A DNA stretch of 64,000 nt, taken from the NCBI GenBank assembly GCA_051657715.1, contig JBOFLF010000064.1, positions 310,001 through 374,000 on the forward strand, given 5' to 3'. The notes under the pieces were generated by a model. The model was not told the DNA's origin, did no database searches, and worked only from the letters and a program-made list of their open reading frames with translations. This DNA is from JBOFBH01 sp051657715 (GTDB lineage: Bacteria; Actinomycetota; Actinomycetes; Actinomycetales; Angustibacteraceae). The translations under genes and the position numbers were made by a program. Shown here piece after piece: positions 1 to 8,373 of this stretch (position 1 is the first letter of the stretch; each line of letters opens with the position of its first letter).

Positions 1-1032
1 GATGTCAGCCAGCTCATGGGCACCCTGGCGAGCTTCCAACCTTCGTTCCTGCTGTCCGTCCCCCGGGTGTTCGAGAAGATCTACAACGCCAGCGAGGCCA
101 AGGCCGAAGCTGCTGGCCGAGGAGCGATCTTCCGTCAAGCAGCCCAGACTGCCATCGCCTGGAGCCGAGCACAGGAGGAGCGCGGCGGCCGACCATCGCT
201 CGGGCTGCGGGTACAGCACGCGCTGTTCGATCGACTCGTGTACGGCAAGATGCGGGCCGCGATGGGCGGCCGGATCACCTGCGCGACATCGGGCGGCGCG
301 CCTTTGGGCGAACGGCTGGCCCACTTCTTCCGGGGCGCCGGTATCGCCGTGCTCGAGGGGTACGGCCTGACTGAGACCACCGCCCCGGCGACGACCAACA
401 CTCCGGAGCGAACCAAGATCGGGACGGTCGGGGCGCCGCTTCCCGGGGTCGCCGTCCGGATCGCCGACGACGGCGAGATCCTGATTCGCGGGGTGAACGT
501 GATGCGGGGCTACTGGCAGAACCCGGAGGCGACCGCACGCTCCCTGACCGACGGCTGGCTTCACACCGGTGACCTGGGCTCGATAGACGACGAGGGGTTC
601 ATCACCATCACCGGCCGCAAGAAGGAGATCTTGGTGACCGCGGGCGGCAAGAACGTCGCCCCCGCGGTGCTCGAAGACCATATCCGCGCCCACCCCCTGG
701 TGTCGCAGTGCATCGTCGTCGGCGATCAGCGGCCGTTCATCGGAGCGCTCATCACTCTGGACGCCGACATGCTGCCGCTGTGGCTGTCCAACCATCAGCA
801 CCCGGCGTTGGACGTCGCTGCTGCCGCCGAGCTCGAAGCCGTGCGAACCGAGGTGCAACTGGCCGTCGACGCGGCGAACCGCACGGTCAGCCGCGCGGAG
901 TCCATCCGCTCCTTCCGGTTGCTGACCATTGACTTCACTGAGCAGTCCGGGCACTTGACACCCTCGATGAAGCTCAAGCGCGCGGCCGTGATGAAGGACT
1001 TCGCCGTCGACGTCGAGGAGCTGTACCGCTGA
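1..1032 (+). CDS. Long-chain acyl-CoA synthetase (FadD15-like), 3' part only
   Basis: Activates a fatty acid to acyl-AMP and then acyl-CoA. The reading frame is open from base 1, so the N-terminal half, including the first nucleotide-binding motif, lies outside the window. Visible are the adenylation-family core YGLTETTAPATT (about residue 121), the ATP-binding aspartate region DGWLHTGDLG (about 181), and the hinge and C-terminal lid GRKKEILVTAGGKNVAP, whose GGKN lysine region is typical of long-chain acyl-CoA ligases. The protein ends MKDFAVDVEELYR, as in FadD15/AAE-type synthetases. Gene order supports a fadD15 orthologue, because in mycobacteria fadD15 lies next to pimB'. The stop codon overlaps the probable start of the next gene. 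Substrate chain length cannot be read from the sequence. Confidence 0.93.
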   Translation, partial: DVSQLMGTLASFQPSFLLSVPRVFEKIYNASEAKAEAAGRGAIFRQAAQTAIAWSRAQEERGGRPSLGLRVQHALFDRLVYGKMRAAMGGRITCATSGGAPLGERLAHFFRGAGIAVLEGYGLTETTAPATTNTPERTKIGTVGAPLPGVAVRIADDGEILIRGVNVMRGYWQNPEATARSLTDGWLHTGDLGSIDDEGFITITGRKKEILVTAGGKNVAPAVLEDHIRAHPLVSQCIVVGDQRPFIGALITLDADMLPLWLSNHQHPALDVAAAAELEAVRTEVQLAVDAANRTVSRAESIRSFRLLTIDFTEQSGHLTPSMKLKRAAVMKDFAVDVEELYR

Positions 1033-2516
1033 GCACCAGCATCGATGACACCGACCACCCTGCGGTCGGACCGTCCCACCCACCGCGGCAGCCGGCACCC
1101 TCGACCTCCGATGCCTGCCCTGCACCACGCCGAGCCGGTCTCGCCTGGGGTGCGGTCGCCGTTGTCTGGCTCGGCTCGTTCACTGCGCTGCAGTGGAGCG
1201 TCGTCCGGTATCGCCTGGCCATCGTGCTGGTCCTCACCTCAGTAGCCATCCTGCTGGCCACCGCCCTCGCCCGTCGTTGGCGACCTCGCCCTGGCGGTCA
1301 CCTCAGCTCAGGCTTGGTGGTACCCGGAGTCCGGCTCGACCGCGGCCTCGCAGCAGTGCTGGTCGGTGTCGCGGTCGTCACTGTCGCGGTGCCGTTCTTC
1401 AGCCATGCGAACGCGACCGGGCGGCATCAACTGGCCGCGGTGATGGCAGCGACAGCCTTGCTGGCGGCGGTCGCTGTGGTGGCCGGGGGCCGGTACGGCT
1501 TCGCGTGGTCCGCGGTCGTCGCCGCTGCTGGCACCGTCGCCTGGACAGCATGGGCCATCCGTGTCTCGCCGACACCGCGGATCGACGTCTGGGTGATCCT
1601 GCAGCAGGCCGCCGACGGCTTGGCTCGCGGAGAAAACCCGTACACCACGAGCTGGGTCGGGTCGCCGGGGATCCAGGATGCCTTCACTTATTTGCCGTGG
1701 ACGGCTGTGTTGGTGGCGCCGGGCCGGTGGCTGGCCGGGGATGTCCGGTGGGCGTTGCTATTGGCCGTGTTGGTTGCCCTGGCCTGCCTGGTGGCCACGG
1801 CGACTCCGATGAGTGGCCGGGTGCGCGACACGCCGCCGCTCGTGTTCGCCGCGGCCACGCTGCTGGCTTTGGCTCCCGGGTCGATCACCCAGGCCGAGCA
1901 GGCCTGGACCGAACCGCTGCTGCTGGCTTGCTTGGCCGGGTGGGCGCTGCTGATCCGCCGTGGGCGTCTGTGGTGGGCGGTGTTCCCGCTGGCGCTCGGG
2001 TGCGCATGCAAGCAGCACCTCGTTGTGCTGCTTCCGGTACTCGCGTGCTGGCCGGTGTTCGGCTGGCGGCGGACGCTGGCCACCGGAGGCCTGGCTGGCG
2101 TCCTGGTGCTGCCCTGGTTCCTTGCGGCCCCCGCGGACTTCTGGAGGGACACCGTGGGGCTGCTGATCTCGTTCCACCCGATCCGGTTCGCGAACACCTG
2201 GTTCATCGCGGCCCGCACCGAGCTCGATGTCACTCCGCCGTTCTGGTTGACCGGGTGCATCGTGATCGCTGTGGTCGGCACGGCATGCTGGGCCGTCCGA
2301 CGACGCCAGACGGACGTGGCCGATGTGGTCGGGTGGTTGGCTCTGGTGCTGCTGATCGCGAATCTGGTGAACAAGCAGGCGTTCTACAACCAGTACTGGC
2401 TGGTGGGCGGACTGGTCGCGCTCGCGGTTGCCGCGGCGGCAGGTGCTCCTCGTCCCGATGTTCGATCCGCTGGCTCAGCTCACGGTACGGCGACCACGCC
2501 GACGGCCTCTCGGTAG
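1029..2516 (+). CDS. Polytopic membrane glycosyltransferase, GT87/DUF2029 type, probable CTG start
   Basis: Predicted integral-membrane, polyprenyl-phosphate-sugar-dependent glycosyltransferase, possibly a mannosyltransferase of envelope glycolipids. It has many hydrophobic helices. The first periplasmic-type loop carries TPRIDVWVILQQAADGL and GENPYT, typical of the family, and the motif CKQHLVVLLPVLA follows later. The first ATG/GTG-type codon in frame is GTG at 1224, but it has no ribosome binding site and would cut off an apparent first membrane helix (AWGAVAVVWLGSFTA). The frame is open upstream to CTG at 1029, preceded 8 nt earlier by GAGGAG and overlapping the TGA of the acyl-CoA synthetase. 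I therefore call 1029, giving 495 residues; the minimum model from 1224 has 430. It converges on pimB' with a 5-nt gap. The sugar and acceptor are not known. Confidence 0.8.
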   Translation: MSTSIDDTDHPAVGPSHPPRQPAPSTSDACPAPRRAGLAWGAVAVVWLGSFTALQWSVVRYRLAIVLVLTSVAILLATALARRWRPRPGGHLSSGLVVPGVRLDRGLAAVLVGVAVVTVAVPFFSHANATGRHQLAAVMAATALLAAVAVVAGGRYGFAWSAVVAAAGTVAWTAWAIRVSPTPRIDVWVILQQAADGLARGENPYTTSWVGSPGIQDAFTYLPWTAVLVAPGRWLAGDVRWALLLAVLVALACLVATATPMSGRVRDTPPLVFAAATLLALAPGSITQAEQAWTEPLLLACLAGWALLIRRGRLWWAVFPLALGCACKQHLVVLLPVLACWPVFGWRRTLATGGLAGVLVLPWFLAAPADFWRDTVGLLISFHPIRFANTWFIAARTELDVTPPFWLTGCIVIAVVGTACWAVRRRQTDVADVVGWLALVLLIANLVNKQAFYNQYWLVGGLVALAVAAAAGAPRPDVRSAGSAHGTATTPTASR

Positions 2517-2521
2517 CCAGC

Positions 2522-3694
2522 TCAGGGCGAGGCGGCTGACCCGTCGTCCAGGTCTCGGCTGACCTGCGTGCCATTGAGGATCGCGGACAGCCGAACCGCC
2601 AGGTCGTCCCAGCGCCATCGCTCGGCGACCCACCGGCGGCCGCGGTCGCCGAATCGACGGGCCAGAGCGCGGTCCGTCAACAACGTGGCCACCCGGTCGG
2701 CGACCGCGCTGAGCGACCGGCCTGGGACGACGAATCCGTTCTCGCCGTCCAGGACGGCGTCCGGAGCGCCGCCGGAGTCCCCGGCTACCACCGGCAATCC
2801 GGTGGCGGCCGCCTCCAGGTAGCAGATGCCCAGCGCCTCCGGCTCCAGGCCGCCCAGCCGGGTACGAGTCGGCATCGCGAACACGTCCCCCGCGTCGTAG
2901 TAGGCCGGGGTCTGGTGCCACGGCACCCGTCCGGTGAGCACCACGTGCTGGCGGAGGTCCAGCTGGTCGACCAGTCGTTCCACCCGACGGCGGCCCGGCC
3001 CATCGCCGACGAGCAGCAGCGCCGCGTCCGGGACCCGGCGCTGGATCTGCGGCAAGGCGCGGACCAGGACGTCCTGACCCTTGCGCGGCACCATCCGCGA
3101 GATGCACACGACCACCGGCCGATCGGTCAGCCCATGGCGTACCCGCACCTGCGCGCCACCTGAATCCGGGTGGAACACCGCGTCGTCGACGCCTGGTGTC
3201 AACTGGCGCATCCGCGTCCGGGCCGCCGAGGACAGCGGCCGCTCGATCCGGCTGCGGCAGTAGTCCCCGAGGAACGTCAGGACGTCGCAGCTGTCACCGA
3301 TCCGACGCAGTATGGCCCGAGCACCTGGCACTGCTGACCACCACACCTCGTGGCCGTGAGTGGTGGCCACGACCCGATGGGCACCGGCTTGCCGCAGCCT
3401 CCCGGCCATCAAGCCCAGCGGTGCCGCCGCTCCGAACCAGACCTGGTCGATGTCCCGACTGCGCACCAGTTCCGCGCTGCGGCGGGCGATTGCGGCGCGC
3501 GGCACCAGCAGTCGCGCCGGATCCCGGACCACCTCGAACGGGAGGGTGGCGTCAAAGTCGCGATCGCCGCGCTGCCGCGCGGTGTGCACCACCACCTCGT
3601 CGGCGGGCAGACGTCGGGCGAAGGACAACACCATCGACTCGATCCCCCCCACCCGTGGGGGAAAATCGTTGGTGACGACCAAGGTCCGCGGCAT
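2522..3694 (-). CDS. pimB: GT4 glycosyltransferase, PimB'-like PIM mannosyltransferase
   Basis: Likely GDP-mannose-dependent alpha-(1-6)-mannosyltransferase adding the second mannose to phosphatidylinositol mannoside at the inner membrane face. The 390 residues fit the GT-B GT4 family: N-terminal Rossmann start MPRTLVVTNDFPPRVGGIE with the glycine-rich donor loop, THGHEVWW in the acceptor domain, ISRMVPRKGQD before the C-terminal domain, and the EX7E donor site EPEALGICYLEAAATGLPVV near residue 277. The mycobacterial pimB' locus also pairs this gene with fadD15, and pimA, patA and pgsA lie in this same window at 50.6-53.5 kb, so the pathway is present. Other GT4 donors are possible; assignment rests on motif quality plus synteny. 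Confidence 0.85.
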   Translation of the reverse strand: MPRTLVVTNDFPPRVGGIESMVLSFARRLPADEVVVHTARQRGDRDFDATLPFEVVRDPARLLVPRAAIARRSAELVRSRDIDQVWFGAAAPLGLMAGRLRQAGAHRVVATTHGHEVWWSAVPGARAILRRIGDSCDVLTFLGDYCRSRIERPLSSAARTRMRQLTPGVDDAVFHPDSGGAQVRVRHGLTDRPVVVCISRMVPRKGQDVLVRALPQIQRRVPDAALLLVGDGPGRRRVERLVDQLDLRQHVVLTGRVPWHQTPAYYDAGDVFAMPTRTRLGGLEPEALGICYLEAAATGLPVVAGDSGGAPDAVLDGENGFVVPGRSLSAVADRVATLLTDRALARRFGDRGRRWVAERWRWDDLAVRLSAILNGTQVSRDLDDGSAASP

Positions 3695-3722
3695 CCTGGA
3701 ACCCTAGTGCGGCACGAGGCCG

Positions 3723-5261
3723 TCACATCCCGGCCAGGTCTCGCAGGTACTCGCGCCAGCGCTCTGTGAACCGCTGCTCGGTGGTTCCGAGGTCGCCGAA
3801 AGCCGTCTCGACGGCCTCCTGTGGCGTTCCGGAGGCATCACTAGCGGTGCGGTAGAAAGAGACCAGACGGCGCTCGCCGTATACCTCGGCGATCACCCGG
3901 CAGGCCAGCCATGACCCCGTGTAGGCCGAGGCGATCGGCCCACGGACGGGATTGAAGTCCTCTGGCTGCGGCAGCGCCCGAGGTGTTGCCCCAGCACGGA
4001 CCTCCTCGACCAGGTCAGCCGCGGCGACGTCGAGGTCGACCCCGGCGTCGGAGTAGCCGACATAGTCCGCAAAGCCTTCGGATAGCCACGTTGGGACCGC
4101 CCGTGCCGTGCTCTGCCGAGTGGCAACGTGGGTCATCTCATGGCTGAGCACCACCTGCTGGCCACGCTGCTGCAGACGATCGAAAGCGCTCGGGTTCAGC
4201 ACGATCCGATCGTTGCCGGCGCGCTGGCGAAGGCCCTGGGTGGTCGTGCGTGGCTGATCGCGCAACGTGCCGGTGGTCACTGCCGCAAGCTGATCGAGCC
4301 CGGAGCTCGGGCGTTGCAGCAGCCGCCCGAACTCTCGTTGGGTGGCGGGCACCACGAGGACTGCTCGACGCTGCCACCGCGTCCCCCACACCGCGGACAC
4401 CTGGTCGATCGCCCGGTCGCCGAGGTCCACAGCCCGTCGCAGCTCGGCACGCGACCCGGTACCGAAGGCGATCACCCGCTCGCTGCGTTCCACCTGCACC
4501 GGCCCGAGATCCCAGGGCTGGGGGACGACGTCGTCGCTGTCATCGTCGGCAGTCAGCAACCATCGAGAGCCGCGGCGTACGACGGTGAGCACCTGCTCAC
4601 TGACGGCCGAAGTCCGGTCGAAGCCAGCGATCCGGTGGCTGACTCGGACTCGGGCCAGCCACGCCGTTGGCCCCAGCTGCGCTTGCCGGTCGGCTGGCAG
4701 GTCGCCGGCTCGACCGAGCACCTGGTATCGCCACTCGGCCAGCGGGAGGACGCGAAGACGACGGAACACCGCGGCCTGCTGGACGTGGAACGACCGCCTG
4801 CTCAGCGGGTCCACCGCCGCGAGCCAGGCTTCCTGGTCGCCAGCACGCAGCCCGCGGGACCGTTCGGTCAGCAGCTCGGTCAGCGCGGCGACCCGGTCGG
4901 ATACCTCGTCTCGAGCGGGTGTGGCCGCGGTTCCGATGCCTCCCCAAGGATCGGCCGTGGGAAGGAGTGCCGTGGGAGGGGCTGGGGCTCGAGCCGGCAG
5001 GTCAGCCAGTGCGGCGGCCATCAAGACACTCGCCACGCTCACCGCGATAGCGGACCTCGGGACCCGACCGCGTCGCCGTCCAGCGGCTGGTGGTGCGGCC
5101 TGCGTGGAAACCGGTGACCGTGAGGTCACATCGCCTATCACGACATCGGGGACGACCTCCCGGGTGCTGGTGATCCCCGACTGCACTCGCCGCATCCTAG
5201 GACGGGCTACCGGACCGAGGTGCGGCGGACCTGCTCGAGGAGTGGCTGCGTCGCCACGCAC
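3723..5261 (-). CDS. Membrane-anchored gluzincin-type metallopeptidase, peptidase MA-like
   Basis: Putative zinc peptidase with its catalytic part outside the membrane. A cytoplasmic N-terminus is followed by one hydrophobic segment (SAIAVSVASVLMAAALADL, about residues 72-90). Near residues 373-377 is HEMTH, matching the zinc-binding HExxH, followed about 20 residues later by WLSEGFADY, which supplies the third ligand glutamate as in gluzincins (M1/M61 clan). The middle region has a SnoaL/NTF2-like look (LRAGDQEAWLAAVDPLSRRSFHVQQ). The start is uncertain: an ATG at 5195 (MRRVQSG) is a plausible shorter alternative. Downstream on the same strand is pimB', 28 nt away. Substrate unknown; comparable proteins are conserved hypotheticals in actinobacteria. 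Confidence 0.75.
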   Translation of the reverse strand: MRGDAATPRAGPPHLGPVARPRMRRVQSGITSTREVVPDVVIGDVTSRSPVSTQAAPPAAGRRRGRVPRSAIAVSVASVLMAAALADLPARAPAPPTALLPTADPWGGIGTAATPARDEVSDRVAALTELLTERSRGLRAGDQEAWLAAVDPLSRRSFHVQQAAVFRRLRVLPLAEWRYQVLGRAGDLPADRQAQLGPTAWLARVRVSHRIAGFDRTSAVSEQVLTVVRRGSRWLLTADDDSDDVVPQPWDLGPVQVERSERVIAFGTGSRAELRRAVDLGDRAIDQVSAVWGTRWQRRAVLVVPATQREFGRLLQRPSSGLDQLAAVTTGTLRDQPRTTTQGLRQRAGNDRIVLNPSAFDRLQQRGQQVVLSHEMTHVATRQSTARAVPTWLSEGFADYVGYSDAGVDLDVAAADLVEEVRAGATPRALPQPEDFNPVRGPIASAYTGSWLACRVIAEVYGERRLVSFYRTASDASGTPQEAVETAFGDLGTTEQRFTERWREYLRDLAGM

Positions 5262-5301
5262 TCGAATCAGAACGGCAGGCTCAGCGGCCTCGCCGACGCC
5301 C

Positions 5302-5493
5302 TCACCCTGTGTTGCGGCACAACCTGAGCGGAGGAACCAAACCCGATCCGGACAGGGCCGCGACCGCAGCCTGCTCGGTCTCGTCCCATTGGATGCCCCG
5401 CGGCGGCGCGCCCAGCAGGACCGTCACGACGCAGTCGCCGCAGGCTGCCCCGCGTACCTCGCAGCAGTCGCAGTCGATGTGCATGGTGCTCAT
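5302..5493 (-). CDS. Small cysteine-rich conserved actinobacterial protein
   Basis: A 63-residue protein beginning MSTMHIDCDCCEVRGAAC. The cluster CDCC plus two further cysteines (AACGDC) suggests metal binding or a redox site, but I do not recognise a characterised function. The frame is open further upstream, but the ATG at 5493 has a near-perfect ribosome binding site, GGAGGTG, 8 nt upstream, which decides the start. The C-terminal half (DETEQAAVAALSGSGLVPPLR) resembles small proteins often found beside DEDDh exonuclease or peptidase genes in actinobacteria; that is recalled, not tested. It is divergent from the exonuclease gene starting at about 5654. Confidence 0.72.
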   Translation of the reverse strand: MSTMHIDCDCCEVRGAACGDCVVTVLLGAPPRGIQWDETEQAAVAALSGSGLVPPLRLCRNTG

Positions 5494-5653
5494 CCGCGAT
5501 TCACCTCCACGCTCGCCTCGGAGTCTCACCTCCGAGTTCACCTGCCTCCGATCGGCACAGCGCCGACCAGCACGACGGACTGTACGAACCAGGTCCGACA
5601 GCACCTGGTTCGCAGGGGAGCGTTGTCAGTGCGTTGGCCTACGGTGCCCACCT

Positions 5654-6298
5654 GTGAGCTCACTGGCCATGGCCCCACCTCATGGGTCTGCCGGGCCTGG
5701 CCGGTCGATCAGCGCCCGCCTGCCGTTGCGGGAGGTCGAATTCGTCGTGCTGGATCTGGAGACCACCGGGCACGATCCACAGCACGCGGCGATCACCGAG
5801 GTCGGGGCGGTGCTGGTCCATGGCGGCCAGGTGCGCGAAGAGCTGCACACCCTGATCGATCCCGGCAGGTTCGTCCCCGCGCCGGTCATCGAGCTGAACG
5901 GGATCACCGACGAGATGCTGCGCTTCGCGCCGCCCATCGCCTGCGTACTGCCGTGGGTGCTGCAGCTGTGCGCCGGACGGGTGCTCGTCGCCCACCACGC
6001 ACCGTTCGACCTCGGGTTCCTCCGTCACGCCGCCGAGGGGGTCGGCATCGCCTGGGTGACGCCGCTGGTGGTGGACACTCTCCAGCTCGCTCGCCGGGTC
6101 CTGCGTCCGGACGAAGTGCCCGACCATCGACTGGGCACCTTGGCCAGCCTGTTCAGATCACCGGTGACCCCGACCCACCGGGCGCTGGCGGACGCCCGAG
6201 CGACAGCCCACGTCTTGCTCGGACTCGTGGCACGCCTGGACGAGGACTGCTCGCTGACGGACCTGCTGCGGATTGCCAACCAGGAAGACATACCCTAG
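5654..6298 (+). CDS. DEDDh 3'-5' exonuclease, DNA polymerase III epsilon-like
   Basis: Putative 3'-5' exonuclease of the DnaQ family. All DEDDh elements are visible: FVVLDLETTG (Asp and Glu of Exo I), HHAPFDLGFL (Exo II Asp), and HRALADARAT (Exo III His and Asp). At 214 residues it is a stand-alone exonuclease domain without polymerase, UvrC or helicase fusion; the mycobacterial protein at this locus, Rv2191, carries a UvrC-like C-terminus that is absent here. GTG at 5654 (start GTG AGC TCA) is chosen, with ATG at 5669 as the alternative; neither has a strong ribosome binding site. It may act in proofreading or repair, but the target polymerase is unknown. Confidence 0.87.
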   Translation: MSSLAMAPPHGSAGPGRSISARLPLREVEFVVLDLETTGHDPQHAAITEVGAVLVHGGQVREELHTLIDPGRFVPAPVIELNGITDEMLRFAPPIACVLPWVLQLCAGRVLVAHHAPFDLGFLRHAAEGVGIAWVTPLVVDTLQLARRVLRPDEVPDHRLGTLASLFRSPVTPTHRALADARATAHVLLGLVARLDEDCSLTDLLRIANQEDIP

Positions 6299-6404
6299 GC
6301 GACCCGCGAGATCTGCCCCGGACGCCCGAGGCCGGCAGCTCAGGGGCGGATAGGCTGGGCCATCCTGAGCCACCGCTGGCCGGCCGCCCGCCTGGAGTGC
6401 CGTT

Positions 6405-6689
6405 GTGATCACTGCCATCGTCCTGATTCACGCCGAGGTCGACCGGATCCCCCAGGTCGCTACCGAGGTAGCAGACATCACCGGGGTGAGCGAGGTCTAC
6501 TCGGTCACCGGTGACGTCGACCTGATCGCGATCGTCCGAGTGCGGGAGCACGACATGTTGGCCGACGTCATCGCGGATCAGCTCAACAAGGTCGCCGGGA
6601 TTCGTGCTACCCGTACGCACATCTCGTTCCGTGCCTATTCCCGGCACGATCTTGAGGCGGCATTCGCCCTCGGTGAGTCAGCTGATTGA
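6405..6689 (+). CDS. Stand-alone Lrp/AsnC effector-binding (RAM) domain protein
   Basis: A 94-residue protein that matches the C-terminal ligand-binding domain of Lrp/AsnC regulators (AIVLIHAEVDRIPQVATEVA; VYSVTGDVDLIAIVRV; THISFRAYSRHDLEAAFALG). It has no helix-turn-helix, so it cannot bind DNA alone by the usual route. Such proteins form dimers or decamers and may bind amino acids or partner regulators. The start is GTG at 6405. It lies between the exonuclease and the convergent trpD, and shares a putative terminator hairpin with trpD. An amino-acid-sensing role near trpD is an inference only. Confidence 0.85.
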   Translation: MITAIVLIHAEVDRIPQVATEVADITGVSEVYSVTGDVDLIAIVRVREHDMLADVIADQLNKVAGIRATRTHISFRAYSRHDLEAAFALGESAD

Positions 6690-6737
6690 CAACCGCCCAA
6701 CTCGCTATGGCATCTGTGCACGAACCGGATCGACAAG

Positions 6738-6757
6738 GCGGCTGACTGATCAGCCGC
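6738..6757. terminator. Putative bidirectional terminator between the RAM protein and trpD
   Basis: A perfect inverted repeat, GCGGCTGA - CTGA - TCAGCCGC (8-bp arms, 4-nt loop), lies between two convergent genes and covers the trpD stop codon. There is no clear U tract, which is common for actinobacterial terminators. Inferred from sequence only. Confidence 0.5.
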
Positions 6758-7946
6758 GACTGATCGCCACCCAACGCTCGAGCACCTCGGCGGCTGCCCC
6801 CGAGTCGACCGCAGCGGTGGCACGCTCCACAGCCGCGGCCATCCGGCTCGTGAGGTCAGCGGTATCACCGACCTTCACCTGTGCTCCCGCACCAGACCGC
6901 GCCGCAAGTATCTCCGCCTTCAGAACTCGCGTCTCCGGGTCGGTGACGCTCCTGGACCGAACGGCATCCGCGGCCACCAGACCAGCGGCAGCGTTCAGCA
7001 GCACGGCATGACGCACCGGCCCGCGTTGGCCGGCCAGCACCTCGTGCACCACACGGGCGTTGTACGCCACATCACCACCTCGCAACGTGGACGCCGACGC
7101 GGTCGGGATCCCCAGCTGCGCAGGGTCCAGCCGGTGCTCGACGACGCCTCCGCCGGACACTTCCCAGACGCTGGAAGGCCCGGCGGTCGTCAGCTCGTCC
7201 AGACCGTCCTCCCCCCGGAACACCAAAGCACTGGTACCTCGGCCGGCAAGCACCCCGGCCACGACCGGGGCCATCCGGCGGTCGCCGACACCGACCGCCG
7301 CGGCCTGGGGCGCAGCTGGGTTGGTGAGGGGGCCGAGCACGTTGAACGCGGTCGGGATCCCGAGCTCCCGGCGGGCACCCGCAGCGTGCCGCATCGAGGG
7401 GTGGAAGAGCTGGGCGAAGCAGAACGTGATGCCGGCTTCGACCGCGACCTGCGCGACCCGTGACGACGGCAGGTCCAACCGGACCCCGAGCGCCTCCAGG
7501 ACGTCCGCTGACCCGCACGCGCTTGAGGCGGCCCGGTTGCCGTGCTTTACGACCCTGCACCCCGCGCCAGCCACCACCAAGGCCGCCATGGTGGAGATGT
7601 TGACAGTGTGCGCCCGGTCGCCCCCCGTACCGACGACGTCGACACAGTGACCAGGTACCTCGATCCGGACGGCATGGCGGACCATGGCGTCGACCAGGCC
7701 GGTCACCTCCGGGACGCTCTCGCCCTTGGATCGCAACGCCACCAGGAACCCGGCGATCTGGGCGGCGGTGGCGTCGCCCCGCATGATGCAGTCCATCGCC
7801 CAGTCGGTCTGCTCCCGAGTGAGGTCTGCGCCCGACAGCAATTCGCTGAGCAGACCCGGCCAGGTCGTCTCCTCCGGCGTCCTGCTCTTGTCCAGACCGT
7901 GCGACCGGGACGGGTCGGACGGTCTGGACGGAGCGTCAGGACCCAC
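6750..7946 (-). CDS. trpD: Anthranilate phosphoribosyltransferase
   Basis: Transfers phosphoribosyl from PRPP to anthranilate, the second committed step of tryptophan synthesis. Diagnostic segments are VVGTGGDRAHTVNISTMAAL (PRPP site), KHGNRAASSACGSADVLEALG, and FNVLGPLTNPAAPQAAAVGV. The model of 398 residues includes about 35 residues of poorly conserved N-terminus; the GTG at 7946 overlaps the end of the upstream receiver-like gene by 11 nt, so translational coupling is likely. As in mycobacteria and Streptomyces, trpD sits beside the ctaE-qcrCAB locus instead of with other trp genes. Kynureninase elsewhere in this window would release the substrate anthranilate. Confidence 0.95.
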   Translation of the reverse strand: MGPDAPSRPSDPSRSHGLDKSRTPEETTWPGLLSELLSGADLTREQTDWAMDCIMRGDATAAQIAGFLVALRSKGESVPEVTGLVDAMVRHAVRIEVPGHCVDVVGTGGDRAHTVNISTMAALVVAGAGCRVVKHGNRAASSACGSADVLEALGVRLDLPSSRVAQVAVEAGITFCFAQLFHPSMRHAAGARRELGIPTAFNVLGPLTNPAAPQAAAVGVGDRRMAPVVAGVLAGRGTSALVFRGEDGLDELTTAGPSSVWEVSGGGVVEHRLDPAQLGIPTASASTLRGGDVAYNARVVHEVLAGQRGPVRHAVLLNAAAGLVAADAVRSRSVTDPETRVLKAEILAARSGAGAQVKVGDTADLTSRMAAAVERATAAVDSGAAAEVLERWVAISRG

Positions 7947-8373
7947 GGACGGCGCGCAAGAGGCCGGTGACTGCTCGACCGACTCCGACCGGGTCGAGGG
8001 GGTGGGAAACCGCGTTATCCGCCATGGACCAGGCGGCGAGCCAGGAATCCTGCGGCCGACCGGTGATCACCAGGATCGGCGGGCAGCGGTAGATCTCGCT
8101 CTTCAGCTGCCGGCACAGGCCGAGTCCGCCCAGCGGCGCGGCCTCACCGTCCAGGACGGCCAGGTCGACGCTACCGGCGTCGACCCGGGCCACCACCGCC
8201 TGCGGGGTCGCGCACTCCACCCACTCCACCCTCGGCAGATCACGGGCAGGTCGGGGACCGACGGCCATCCGCACCTGCTGTCGGGTGTCTGCGTTGTCGC
8301 TGTAGAGCAGGACGGTGACAGGCCGCGAGTTTGCGGCAGCGCCGGAGGCGTGGGCGACGTCGGTGTTGGTCAT
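7936..8373 (-). CDS. Atypical response-regulator receiver-like protein
   Basis: A 145-residue single domain with a receiver-like fold: VTVLLYSDNADTRQQVRMAV, then VDLAVLDGEAAPLGGLGL with Asp75 at the phosphoacceptor position, then PILVITG, and finally NAVSHPLDP. The usual acidic pair is reduced to S-D-N and the conserved Lys of the KP loop is His, so phosphorylation in the normal way is doubtful. There is no output domain. It precedes trpD with an 11-nt overlap and is divergent from ctaE across a 157-nt gap; this arrangement is shared by actinobacteria as far as I recall. Function unknown. Confidence 0.75.
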   Translation of the reverse strand: MTNTDVAHASGAAANSRPVTVLLYSDNADTRQQVRMAVGPRPARDLPRVEWVECATPQAVVARVDAGSVDLAVLDGEAAPLGGLGLCRQLKSEIYRCPPILVITGRPQDSWLAAWSMADNAVSHPLDPVGVGRAVTGLLRAVRGS

